DNA of 7,602 bases from Clostridiales bacterium (GTDB lineage: Bacteria; Bacillota; Clostridia; Oscillospirales; Butyricicoccaceae): NCBI GenBank assembly GCA_026419635.1, contig JANZZB010000072.1, forward strand, positions 1-7,602, read 5' to 3'. Shown one piece after another: positions 1-6,401 of this stretch. Every line of letters begins with the position of its first letter. Position 1 is the stretch's first letter. The notes beneath the pieces were generated by a model that saw only the letters and a program-made list of their open reading frames with translations, did no database searches and had not been told where the DNA came from. The position numbers and the translations under genes were made by a program.

Positions 1-381
1 CTCCGGAGTAGGACGCATTGCATCAAAAAGATAAACGCTGATCTGATTCGCAGAAAGAATGGAAGAAACTTCTCTGGCAAATTCGTCACTTTTTATCCGA
101 CAATCGTAGCAGACTACGACACCGCGCTTCATGGCGTCTTTACCTAAAGAGCAAATTAAATTTGCAATAGCTTGTGTTACTTGTCCGACAGTATAGATAT
201 TCATGCGGTTTAATCCTATACCCATCGTTCCCCGGAGGCCTGCCGTTCCGAATTGAAGAGGAGCAAAAAATCTACTTTCTATTTCTTTTTCATCATTTTT
301 TATTGATAAAAGTTCAGAACGATCTTCATCATTTAAACCGGCATAGTTGGTCCATTTTTGATACTCGTTCATATAATCCAT
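1..381 (-). CDS. pgcA: Phosphoglucomutase/phosphomannomutase (PgcA-type), N-terminal part, cut by window edge
   Basis: This reading frame is open from an ATG at 381-379 to the window edge, giving 127 residues with no stop. It shows the N-terminal signature of the alpha-D-phosphohexomutase family, PgcA/PGM2-like branch: FGTAGLRG at about residues 44-51, followed by NRMNIYTVGQ, then VVCYDCR near residue 90 and the domain I ending RPTPE at 123-127. The family interconverts glucose-1-phosphate and glucose-6-phosphate (or the mannose forms) in the cytoplasm, feeding glycogen, cell-wall and glycolipid synthesis. The catalytic phosphoserine motif lies further on, outside the window, so activity cannot be judged. 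An AAAGG stretch lies 12 nt upstream of the ATG, rather far; a second in-frame ATG at 372-370 has no better site. It lies 74 bp downstream of lysR on the same strand with no terminator between, so read-through is possible. The exact sugar specificity is inference. Confidence 0.9.
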   Translation of the reverse strand, partial: MDYMNEYQKWTNYAGLNDEDRSELLSIKNDEKEIESRFFAPLQFGTAGLRGTMGIGLNRMNIYTVGQVTQAIANLICSLGKDAMKRGVVVCYDCRIKSDEFAREVSSILSANQISVYLFDAMRPTPE

Positions 382-455
382 GCTATCAAACAACCTTTCA
401 AGCGTAGTATTAACCGCTTTTTACTTGTTCATAACGGGAAAGATCTTTTTTATTC

Positions 456-1328
456 TTATTCAGGAAGAACCCAAGAGAGTATTGTTTTTACTAATTTTTT
501 CGCCGAGGGAGAAAGATCCTTAAACGAATGTGAAGCCAGACAGATTGATCGCTTTGGAGCACCTTCTATTTGTTTCTTTACAGTTCCAAGCGGACGGTGG
601 TAAAGAATCATTTCCGGCATTAAGGCAATGCCGAATCCCTTTTGTACGAAGGACATGATTGCCTGATCGTCCGACATGGAATAGCGGACGTTTGGTTCAA
701 TTCCGGCTTCCTTCAGAATAATAAAAGGTTCAGCATTTTTTCCGTACTTCGGCAATATAAATTGTTGATCTTTTATATCTTCAAATGTAAGCGATTTCCT
801 GCTTGCTAAAGGATGATTATCCGACATAATACATAGAATTTCATCATCTTTCAAAAAAATGGTCTCAAATCCTGCTGCTACTGAGGCAGAAAGAAATGTA
901 AAATCAATCAATCTGGATTCTAGCATCTGATTCAGTTCGTCATAATCGCCTTCAAACATATTTACTTCTATCTTTGGATATAGTTTGGAAAAAATATCAA
1001 AAATATATGGCAACCATTGCGTCGAAACACTGGTAAACGTTCCAACGTTTACAGTTCCGATTTCAAGACCGTTAATCATGGCTACTTTTTGCTCAAGACG
1101 TTCGTTGCACTGAAGTATCTCCTGTACGTGTTTTAGTACAGTTTCTCCGTTTTTTGTAAGACTTACCCCGTTCCGATTTCGGTTTAATAAAGGAAAGCCC
1201 ATTTCCTCTTCTAAACCGGCTATCGCGTGGCTGACAGCCGACTGGGTGATGTAAAGAGTTTCGGCAGCTTTTGTCAGACTTCCTGTTTTGACTACTGTAC
1301 TTAAAATTTGATATTTATTGAGAGACAA
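456..1328 (-). CDS. LysR-family transcriptional regulator
   Basis: This is a typical LysR-type regulator of about 290 residues. An N-terminal winged helix-turn-helix covers residues 1-60, with the recognition region GSLTKAAETLYITQSAVSHAI, and a periplasmic-binding-protein-like effector domain runs from about residue 80 to the end. I chose a TTG start at 1328-1326 because it gives the family-typical N-terminus MSLNKYQI and because GGAG lies 11 nt upstream. An upstream in-frame ATG at 1367-1365 would add 13 residues unlike the family (MPLLLFIYGDDLL) and has no Shine-Dalgarno site. It has its own strong promoter (1398-1425), and a palindrome overlapping the -35 could be its autoregulatory operator. 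Its effector and targets cannot be told from sequence. Candidates by position are pgcA downstream and any transcript leaving 1432 on the plus strand. Confidence 0.92.
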   Translation of the reverse strand: MSLNKYQILSTVVKTGSLTKAAETLYITQSAVSHAIAGLEEEMGFPLLNRNRNGVSLTKNGETVLKHVQEILQCNERLEQKVAMINGLEIGTVNVGTFTSVSTQWLPYIFDIFSKLYPKIEVNMFEGDYDELNQMLESRLIDFTFLSASVAAGFETIFLKDDEILCIMSDNHPLASRKSLTFEDIKDQQFILPKYGKNAEPFIILKEAGIEPNVRYSMSDDQAIMSFVQKGFGIALMPEMILYHRPLGTVKKQIEGAPKRSICLASHSFKDLSPSAKKLVKTILSWVLPE

Positions 1329-1397
1329 AAGTAAATCATCTCCATATATGAACAATAGTAATGGCAAATATTAATTATATCTGTTTTACTTATGCAA

Positions 1398-1425
1398 ATT
1401 ATATCGCTACAATAAGAATTGTCAA
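1398..1425 (-). promoter_or_regulatory. Sigma-A promoter of lysR
   Basis: Read on the minus strand, TTGACA (1425-1420) and TATAAT (1403-1398) are separated by 16 bp. Both hexamers match consensus perfectly. Transcription would begin near 1391, about 60 nt before the TTG start of the LysR gene. Confidence 0.85.
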
Positions 1426-1437
1426 GGATTTTTGACA
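1420..1437. promoter_or_regulatory. Inverted repeat of back-to-back -35 boxes, possible LysR operator
   Basis: TGTCAA-ggattt-TTGACA is a perfect 6-bp inverted repeat with a 6-bp centre. The left arm is the -35 of the lysR promoter on the minus strand; the right arm is a consensus -35 pointing the other way. LysR regulators commonly bind interrupted palindromes with a T-N11-A core near their own promoter, so this is a plausible autoregulatory site. That role is inference. Confidence 0.4.
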
Positions 1438-1560
1438 TAAATATTATATAGATACTTATTTATTTTCCATTAAGATGCGGGAGAATATCGTACTGTATGT
1501 AGTATCTTCACTTTCAATTTTTAAGGGCCACTGTTTTACAGTGGTCCTTAAAAATTTTTT
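1432..1560 (+). ncRNA. Candidate small RNA (promoter -35 to hairpin terminator)
   Basis: A consensus -35 TTGACA at 1432-1437 faces right, and 80 bp further a strong plus-oriented hairpin plus T-run (1518-1560) would end a transcript. No gene with a ribosome binding site lies between them; a 33-codon frame from the ATG at 1475 lacks any Shine-Dalgarno site. A transcript of roughly 90-100 nt would result. The weak point is the -10: at 15-18 bp spacing only poor matches occur, such as TACTTA at 1453-1458. The call is therefore tentative. Confidence 0.25.
1518..1560 (+). terminator. Rho-independent terminator, plus orientation, without an evident upstream gene
   Basis: Arms 1518-1533 (TTTTTAAGGGCCACTG) and 1539-1554 form a 16-bp stem around the loop TTTTA, with one G-U pair on the plus transcript, followed by six T at 1555-1560. 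On the minus transcript the G-U pair becomes an A-C mismatch and no T-run follows, so the structure is best read as a plus-strand terminator. Confidence 0.65.
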
Positions 1561-1610
1561 ATATCGTATCAGTTAAACCTAACTTTTTATGGAATTATTA
1601 CAATAAGCTC

Positions 1611-1650
1611 ATAAAATAAAAGAGTAGGAGTTTCAGGCTCCTACTCTTTT
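1611..1650 (-). terminator. Terminator of the serC-serA operon
   Basis: A perfect 13-bp inverted repeat (arms 1618-1630 and 1638-1650, loop 7 nt) lies 15 bp past the serA stop codon. On the minus strand it is followed by TTTTATTTTAT, a classic intrinsic terminator. The A-rich and T-rich arm ends make it potentially active from the other side as well. Confidence 0.88.
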
Positions 1651-1665
1651 CCGATGTTATAATAA

Positions 1666-2832
1666 TTACTTTAATACCCTTACAAACAAGAATCCGTTTG
1701 CTTCTTTCAAATCCGAGATGAGTTTATCGTCCGGCTCACTGTTGGTATCAACAATCGTATATGCATATTCTTTTTTGGAGCGGTTCAACATATTTTCTAT
1801 ATTGATGCCACGATTTGCAAAGAAAGTAGAGATCTGGCTTAACATGTTTGGAATATTACGATGAATAACGCAAAGTCTGTATTTTCCTTCTCTTGCAAGT
1901 TCTGCATTTGGGAAATTTACAGAGTTTCTAATATTTCCGAATTGCAGGTAATTGATTAATTCCGTAGCTGCCATCGCTGCACAATTTTCTTCGCTTTCCG
2001 GAGTTGAAGCACCGAGATGCGGGATCAAAAGAACATTTTTCTGTCCGAGCAGTTCCTTCGAAGGGAAATCAGTAACATAACATGAAACATGACCTGATTC
2101 AAGGCGCGGAAGTAAGTCAGGGATATTTACAAGTTCTCCTCTGGAGAAGTTCAAGATTCTGATATCCGGTTTTGCGGCTTCCAATAAATCAGAATTGATC
2201 ATCCCTCTTGTTTCATCGTTTAAAGGAACATGCAGGGTTATATAATCGCAATTCTGCAAAAGCAATTTGAGATTTGTCGCTCTATGCACATTCTTTGATA
2301 ATCCCCATGCAGCATCAATCGAAATGTATGGGTCGTATCCATACACTTCCATGCCAAGAGATGCAGCTGCATTTGCTACCATTACTCCAATAGCGCCAAG
2401 ACCGATGACGCCGAGTACTTTTCCGTCAATTTCCGGACCCGTAAACTGACTTTTCCCTTTTTCGACAATGGAGGCAATGTCTCCATCGGCCTCTTTAAGC
2501 GAATTTGTCCAGGAGATCCCGTCATAAATACGACGGGAGGAAAGAAGAAGAGCACAGATAACCAGTTCTTTTACTGCGTTTGCATTTGCACCGGGCGTAT
2601 TAAATACTACGATGCCATGCTCTGAGCACTCATCGACTGGGATGTTGTTTACGCCTGCTCCAGCGCGTCCGATACACCTAACAGATTTGGGGATTTCAAC
2701 TTTTTTCAAATCGGCAGAACGTACCAGAATTCCATCCGGGTTTTCGATTTCTTCTCCCCATTGATAATTATTTTGATCTAAAAGATCAGTTCCTATTGAA
2801 GAAATTTTGTTATACAATTTAATTTTGTACAT
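1666..2832 (-). CDS. serA: D-3-phosphoglycerate dehydrogenase
   Basis: This enzyme oxidises 3-phosphoglycerate to 3-phosphohydroxypyruvate with NAD+, the first step of serine synthesis, in the cytoplasm. The 388-residue protein is the short SerA form. It has a substrate domain (about 1-95), a Rossmann NAD domain with GLGAIG at 144-149, the catalytic region with FSRGELVN (Arg231) and IPHLGAST (His272), and a C-terminal ACT domain (about 317-388). The ACT domain is typically the site of serine feedback. There is no intervening ASB domain as in the longer Bacillus-type enzyme. The start ATG at 2832-2830 has GGAG 4 nt upstream and gives an N-terminus (MYKIKLYNKISSIG) like that of relatives; an upstream ATG at 2865 lacks a ribosome binding site. 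At the place where the catalytic Glu is expected (D-F-x-x-E), residue 259 is Lys, followed by Glu260. It follows serC by 125 bp and is probably co-transcribed. Confidence 0.95.
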   Translation of the reverse strand: MYKIKLYNKISSIGTDLLDQNNYQWGEEIENPDGILVRSADLKKVEIPKSVRCIGRAGAGVNNIPVDECSEHGIVVFNTPGANANAVKELVICALLLSSRRIYDGISWTNSLKEADGDIASIVEKGKSQFTGPEIDGKVLGVIGLGAIGVMVANAAASLGMEVYGYDPYISIDAAWGLSKNVHRATNLKLLLQNCDYITLHVPLNDETRGMINSDLLEAAKPDIRILNFSRGELVNIPDLLPRLESGHVSCYVTDFPSKELLGQKNVLLIPHLGASTPESEENCAAMAATELINYLQFGNIRNSVNFPNAELAREGKYRLCVIHRNIPNMLSQISTFFANRGINIENMLNRSKKEYAYTIVDTNSEPDDKLISDLKEANGFLFVRVLK

Positions 2833-2890
2833 AGAACTCCATATCCGCGGAACAAAAAAACTCATTTAATTTATGATTTTTGAAATTGAC

Positions 2891-2918
2891 CGCGTCGCTT
2901 TTTTCGGCAAGCGGAGCG
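2891..2918. other. GC-rich imperfect hairpin between serC and serA
   Basis: In the 125-bp spacer, CGC (2891-2893) and CGCTT (2896-2900) can pair with AAGCG (2909-2913) and GCG (2916-2918) around an 8-nt loop. No T-run follows on the minus strand, so it is not a clear terminator. It could be an intercistronic mRNA structure. Otherwise the spacer holds nothing I can recognise. Confidence 0.25.
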
Positions 2919-2957
2919 CCGTATTTTGTGGCTAGAATGAATTTAGTAGATTTTGAT

Positions 2958-4049
2958 TTAGTTTTTGGATTCAAATTCTTTTATAAATTTAGCAAGTGCT
3001 ACTACGCCTTCTACCGGCATTGCGTTATAAATAGAAGCGCGCATACCACCGACTGCACGGTGACCTTTCAGGTTGCAAAGATTGCGTTCTGTTGCCTCTT
3101 TAATAAATTTGGCATCGAGTTCTTCAGAGTTCGTCTTAAAGGTTACATTCATAATAGAGCGACTCGCTTTTTCGGCGGTTGTAACGAACATAGAGCTTTC
3201 ATCGAGAGCATCATAAAGGATTTTTGCTTTTTCGCGGTTAATTTTCTGCATACCAGTGAGCCCGCCGATACTTTTAAGCCAATCAAGAACAAGACCGTGT
3301 ACATAGATTGAATAAGTTGTAGGCGTATTGTACATGGAATCGTTTTTTACCATAGTTTCATAATCAAGCATGGTAGGGGTAAACGGGAAAGCTTTTCCTA
3401 CGAGGTCTTCTCGGATGATGACAACAGTCAATCCTGAAGGTCCCATGTTCTTTTGAGCGCCGGCATAAATAATGCCGTATTTAGAAACGTCAACTGGTTC
3501 TGAAAGAATACAGGACGACATATCGGCTACGATCGGAACATTTCCGGTTTCAGGAATATAATCCCAAAGGGTTCCGTAGATAGTATTGTTTGTGCAAAGA
3601 TGGAAATAGGACGCGTTCGGATTGAGATTTAGTTCGGACTGTTTCGGAATGCGGGCAAAGCTCTCTGCTTCTCCGTTAAACGCAAGATTCACCTGACCGT
3701 ATTTTTTTGCCTCAGCAGCGGCTTTTTTTGCAAAATAGCCGGTAACGGCATAATCTGCTGTGTTATCTTTACCTAATCCCATCAGATTCATTGGAATCAT
3801 TGCAAACTGAGTGGACGCACCGCCTTGTAAAAACAGGATTTTATAATTATCCGGAATGGACATCATTTCACGGAGTTTGTTTTGTGTGCTTTCAAAAATT
3901 TGTATAAATATTTTAGATCGGTGACTCATCTCCATAACAGACATCCCGCTGCCTTGATAGTTCGTCATCTCTCGAGAACAAATTTCAAGGGCTTCCAGTG
4001 GAAGCATGGAAGGACCTGGAGAAAAATTGTAAATTCTTTTTTCGCTCAT
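2958..4049 (-). CDS. serC: Phosphoserine aminotransferase
   Basis: SerC is a PLP-dependent class V aminotransferase that converts 3-phosphohydroxypyruvate and glutamate to phosphoserine and 2-oxoglutarate. It is the second step of serine synthesis and can also act in pyridoxal phosphate synthesis. The 363-residue length matches the family. Visible signatures are NFSPGPSMLP near the N-terminus, SHRSK at 42-46, GGAST at 76-80 for phosphate binding, VADMSS with Asp176 for the PLP ring nitrogen, and YAGAQKNMGPSG with Lys200 as the Schiff-base lysine. I chose the ATG at 4049-4047 because it gives the standard N-terminus MSEKRIYNFSPGP and has AAAGGTG upstream, about 11 nt away. An extension to a GTG at 4094 has no ribosome binding site. 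It is first in the operon with serA, divergent from the DRTGG/hydrogenase operon. No gene for phosphoserine phosphatase is present in the window. Confidence 0.96.
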   Translation of the reverse strand: MSEKRIYNFSPGPSMLPLEALEICSREMTNYQGSGMSVMEMSHRSKIFIQIFESTQNKLREMMSIPDNYKILFLQGGASTQFAMIPMNLMGLGKDNTADYAVTGYFAKKAAAEAKKYGQVNLAFNGEAESFARIPKQSELNLNPNASYFHLCTNNTIYGTLWDYIPETGNVPIVADMSSCILSEPVDVSKYGIIYAGAQKNMGPSGLTVVIIREDLVGKAFPFTPTMLDYETMVKNDSMYNTPTTYSIYVHGLVLDWLKSIGGLTGMQKINREKAKILYDALDESSMFVTTAEKASRSIMNVTFKTNSEELDAKFIKEATERNLCNLKGHRAVGGMRASIYNAMPVEGVVALAKFIKEFESKN

Positions 4050-4129
4050 GGATGATACAGCACCTTTCAAAATATTATTTTGGTTAATTTTCACTTGAGA
4101 AAAGAGTCGAAAATCATAACATTTGGTTA

Positions 4130-4158
4130 TTGTGTTTAATGATTTGTCGTATTATAAT
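4130..4158 (+). promoter_or_regulatory. Probable promoter of the DRTGG/hydS operon
   Basis: TTGTGT (4130-4135) and a perfect TATAAT (4153-4158) have a 17-bp spacer, with a start expected near 4165. A second TATAAT at 4173-4178 lacks a good -35. Either start would place the Rex-like site 4208-4225 downstream in the leader, where a bound repressor could block elongation. Confidence 0.5.
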
Positions 4159-4173
4159 TACCTCGATATCTAT

Positions 4174-4201
4174 ATAATAGCGATATTCGTTACACTGTCA
4201 A
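4174..4201 (-). promoter_or_regulatory. Probable serC-serA promoter
   Basis: On the minus strand, TTGACA (4201-4196, perfect) and TATTAT (4179-4174, one mismatch) are separated by 16 bp. The start would be near 4167, leaving a leader of about 120 nt before serC. The Rex-like site at 4208-4225 lies just upstream of this -35. Confidence 0.6.
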
Positions 4202-4207
4202 GTGCTA

Positions 4208-4225
4208 TCGTTAATGAAATAACAA
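4208..4225. promoter_or_regulatory. Candidate Rex operator in the serC/hydS divergent region
   Basis: TCGTTAATGAAATAACAA matches 12 of the 14 defined positions of the clostridial Rex pattern TTGTTAA-N4-TTAACAA, with one mismatch in each half. Rex represses fermentation and hydrogenase genes and is released by NADH. The site is 52 bp before the first DRTGG gene start. It also abuts the serC -35. Confidence 0.5.
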
Positions 4226-4259
4226 TCGCTTGTAAAAGAAGACTCAGGAGGCGACCATA

Positions 4260-4604
4260 TTGAAAATCAGAGAGGTTCAAGCAATACTAAATGCAACTCT
4301 AGTTTACGGTGAAGAATTTATAGATAAAGAAATGATATCTGCCTGCGGATCAGATCTTATGAGTGATGTGCTGGCATATGTGAAAGAACAAGGTTTGCTT
4401 TTAACCGGTTTAGTAAATCCGCAAGCTATTCGCACCGCTGAAATGATGGACATGAAATGTATTGTTTTCGTGCGCGGAAAAATGCCCGATTCATCAATGA
4501 TACAGCTAGCAGAAGAACATGGGATTGTGCTACTGTGCACAGAATATCATATGTATAAGGCATGCGGTCTGTTGTATTCGAACGGGCTTTGCGGGAAGGA
4601 ATGA
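4260..4604 (+). CDS. DRTGG-domain protein, first copy
   Basis: A small 114-residue protein that I read as a single DRTGG-type domain, a fold of unknown biochemical role also found in CBS-domain and phosphotransacetylase-type proteins. Proteins of this size commonly sit beside sensory hydrogenases in clostridia. The start is TTG at 4260-4262, with a perfect AGGAGG at 4246-4251 and 8 nt of spacing. It aligns end to end with the other small protein at 6398-6727: a DLxSxV segment near residues 32-37, a hydrophobic strand followed by an N-P/N-V turn, a CIVF/CVIL strand, then a short glycine-containing C-terminal helix. No membrane segment or metal motif is visible. It opens the operon and its stop precedes the next start by 5 bp. 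A ligand-sensing or scaffold role would be inference. Confidence 0.75.
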   Translation: MKIREVQAILNATLVYGEEFIDKEMISACGSDLMSDVLAYVKEQGLLLTGLVNPQAIRTAEMMDMKCIVFVRGKMPDSSMIQLAEEHGIVLLCTEYHMYKACGLLYSNGLCGKE

Positions 4605-4609
4605 GTTTT

Positions 4610-5053
4610 TTGTCTGAACTCATAAAACTTGTATATCAAGTTGACGGAGATGATTTTACGGCGGCAGGCAGTGCATCGAGCGACGTAAAACGAATCATGA
4701 AACAGCTTGGAATGGATTCTGAAATTACACGGCGGGTCACCATTTGCATGTACGAAGGCGAAATGAATATGGTTATTCATGCAAAAGGCGGGGAAGCGTT
4801 TGTAGAGATTGATGATGAAAAAGTAAAAATTTTGATGAAGGATAAAGGTCCCGGCATTCCTGATTTAAATCTGGCAATGCAGGAAGGCTGGACTACGGCA
4901 GATGAAACTGCGAGGAATTTGGGTTTCGGCGCTGGCATGGGCCTTCCGAATATGAAAAGATATTCCGACGAATTTCAAATAGAAACGAAGATGGGAGAAG
5001 GAACAACCGTAACCATGCAGATATGGTTAAACGGTGGGAAGAAGGTAGCATAG
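4610..5053 (+). CDS. GHKL-family ATP-binding protein (RsbW/anti-sigma-like serine kinase)
   Basis: This 147-residue protein is one GHKL ATPase domain, like the anti-sigma-factor kinases RsbW and SpoIIAB. Visible boxes are the N box with Glu49, Asn53 and His57 (YEGEMNMVIHA), the G1 box DKGPGIPD at 78-85 and the G2 box GFGAGMGLPNM at 105-115. There is no phospho-acceptor His domain, so it is not a full sensor histidine kinase by itself. I chose TTG at 4610 because AAGGA lies 9 nt upstream and the protein then begins MSELIKLVYQV. An ATG at 4601 overlaps the preceding stop as ATGA, but its purine-rich site would directly touch the start codon. It sits between a DRTGG gene and the sensory hydrogenase, suggesting it relays the hydrogenase signal by phosphorylation or partner switching. 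No anti-sigma antagonist or sigma factor is visible in the window. Confidence 0.85.
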   Translation: MSELIKLVYQVDGDDFTAAGSASSDVKRIMKQLGMDSEITRRVTICMYEGEMNMVIHAKGGEAFVEIDDEKVKILMKDKGPGIPDLNLAMQEGWTTADETARNLGFGAGMGLPNMKRYSDEFQIETKMGEGTTVTMQIWLNGGKKVA

Positions 5054-5078
5054 ACCTTAGAAAAGGGGGGATGAAGAA

Positions 5079-6401
5079 ATGCAAACCTATTTTCATTCGG
5101 TTACGCTCGATCGTGATAAGTGCAAAGGATGCACTACTTGTATAAAACAATGCCCGACAGAAGCAATTCGTGTGCGTAACGGGAAAGCCAGGATTATAAA
5201 GGAGCGTTGTATCGACTGTGGACAATGCATCCGGGTTTGTCCGCATAGGGCTAAAAAAGCGGTATGCGATTCTTTTGACCGTCTTAAAAATTACAAATAT
5301 ACGGTTGCATTACCTGCTCCGTCCCTTTATGGGCAATTTCATAATTTAAATGATATTGGAATAATATTAACAGGGCTTACAAAAATCGGATTTGACGATG
5401 TTTTTGAGGTGGCTAGAGCCGCTGAGATTATTTCCGATATGACTAGAAAGTATATGACCGAAAAAAGCAATATAAAGCGGCCGGTCATATCGTCTGCCTG
5501 TCCCGCTTGTGTCCGTTTAATCAAAAAACGTTTTCCGGAACTTGTCGGAAATGTTTTGCCGCATGCCGCACCTGTCGATTTGGCGGCTATGATGGCCAGG
5601 GAGCAGGCCGTTTCTAAAACGGGATTTTTGCCCTCCGAGATAGGAGTGTTTTTTATTACACCCTGTCCGGCAAAAATGACAGAAACCATTTCACCCGTTG
5701 GTCTTGAAAAAGCGCCGATGGACGGCGCATTTTCTATGACAGAAGTTTATATTAAACTGGTTGGAGCAATGAAAGACATCAAAGAGCCGGAGATACAGGC
5801 GACAAGCGGTTTAATTGGAATCGGTTGGTCCATTTCGGGAGGCGAGGGAGCTGCCTTATTAAACGAAAAATATCTATCTGTAGACGGCATTGAAAATGTT
5901 ATTAAAGTTCTAGAAGATATTGAAGACGATAAATTAAATGAAGTTGACTTTATTGAACTGAATGCATGTACACAGGGATGTGTGGGCGGATGTCTTACGA
6001 TTGAGAATCCTTATGTCGCAAAGACACGTGTCCGCCGATTGATGAAATATCTGCCCGTATCCAGAAATAAAGCCAATTTTGATGGGATAGGCGAAGGTCT
6101 TTCTTGGGAACACGAACTGGAGTATACGCCAGTCTGGCAGCTGGACGATAATGTACAGGGAGCGCTTGCTAAAATGCAGGAGATCAATCAACTGCTAAAA
6201 GAGCTTCCGGGTTTAGACTGCGGATCGTGCGGGGCACCATCTTGCCGAGCATTTGCCGAAGATATTGTTCTGGGAAGAGCAAAAGAAGACGATTGTATTT
6301 TCCAAATGCGTGAACGTATGCAATACATGGCCGGAACCGGAGATGCAGACGAATATCTTCCGCCGCCGTTTAGAAACAGCAAAGAAGGTGAAGATACTTG
6401 A
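5079..6401 (+). CDS. hydS: Sensory-type [FeFe] hydrogenase (HydS-like, group C/D, no PAS domain)
   Basis: A 440-residue iron-sulfur protein with a hydrogenase H-domain. Residues 15-25 and 44-54 hold two CxxCxxCxxxC motifs for [4Fe-4S] clusters. The H-cluster motifs follow. L1 is SSACP with Cys141; L2 is TPCPAKMTE with Cys196, Lys199 and Glu202; L3 is ELNACTQGC with Cys297 and Cys301. All four cluster-ligand cysteines are present. The cysteine that relays protons in fast hydrogenases (C299 of the Clostridium CpI enzyme) is Ala140, and the L2 and L3 methionines are Thr194 and Asn295, as expected for slow, sensory types. A further Cys motif, CxxCxxxxC plus Cys406 (381-406), resembles the Fe-S domain of RnfB-like proteins. 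The protein ends shortly after it, without the PAS domain of group C HydS. It has no signal peptide and should be cytoplasmic. GGGGGG lies 8 nt before the ATG. The likely role is H2 or redox sensing rather than bulk H2 production; maturation would need HydEFG encoded elsewhere. Confidence 0.88.
   Translation: MQTYFHSVTLDRDKCKGCTTCIKQCPTEAIRVRNGKARIIKERCIDCGQCIRVCPHRAKKAVCDSFDRLKNYKYTVALPAPSLYGQFHNLNDIGIILTGLTKIGFDDVFEVARAAEIISDMTRKYMTEKSNIKRPVISSACPACVRLIKKRFPELVGNVLPHAAPVDLAAMMAREQAVSKTGFLPSEIGVFFITPCPAKMTETISPVGLEKAPMDGAFSMTEVYIKLVGAMKDIKEPEIQATSGLIGIGWSISGGEGAALLNEKYLSVDGIENVIKVLEDIEDDKLNEVDFIELNACTQGCVGGCLTIENPYVAKTRVRRLMKYLPVSRNKANFDGIGEGLSWEHELEYTPVWQLDDNVQGALAKMQEINQLLKELPGLDCGSCGAPSCRAFAEDIVLGRAKEDDCIFQMRERMQYMAGTGDADEYLPPPFRNSKEGEDT

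Noticed and set aside
174..407. Plus-strand open frames at 174-407 and 358-603
   Set aside because: They overlap antisense to pgcA and lysR, which have clear family signatures, and lack Shine-Dalgarno sites.
1475..1576. 33-codon plus-strand frame between lysR and serA
   Set aside because: It has no ribosome binding site and runs through the terminator hairpin.
2880..3311. 143-codon plus-strand open frame opposite the end of serC
   Set aside because: It lies antisense to the conserved serC coding sequence, has no ribosome binding site, and its translation is Phe/Cys/Tyr-rich as expected from a shadow frame.
4050..4170. Possible T-box or riboswitch in the serC leader
   Set aside because: No T-box motif, specifier stem or terminator/antiterminator pair could be found in the roughly 120-nt leader.
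4893..5246. 117-codon minus-strand open frame across the GHKL/hydS junction
   Set aside because: It is antisense to two well-supported genes and shows no recognisable domain.
5339..5689. 116-codon minus-strand open frame inside hydS
   Set aside because: It is fully antisense to the conserved H-domain, with no ribosome site or promoter.
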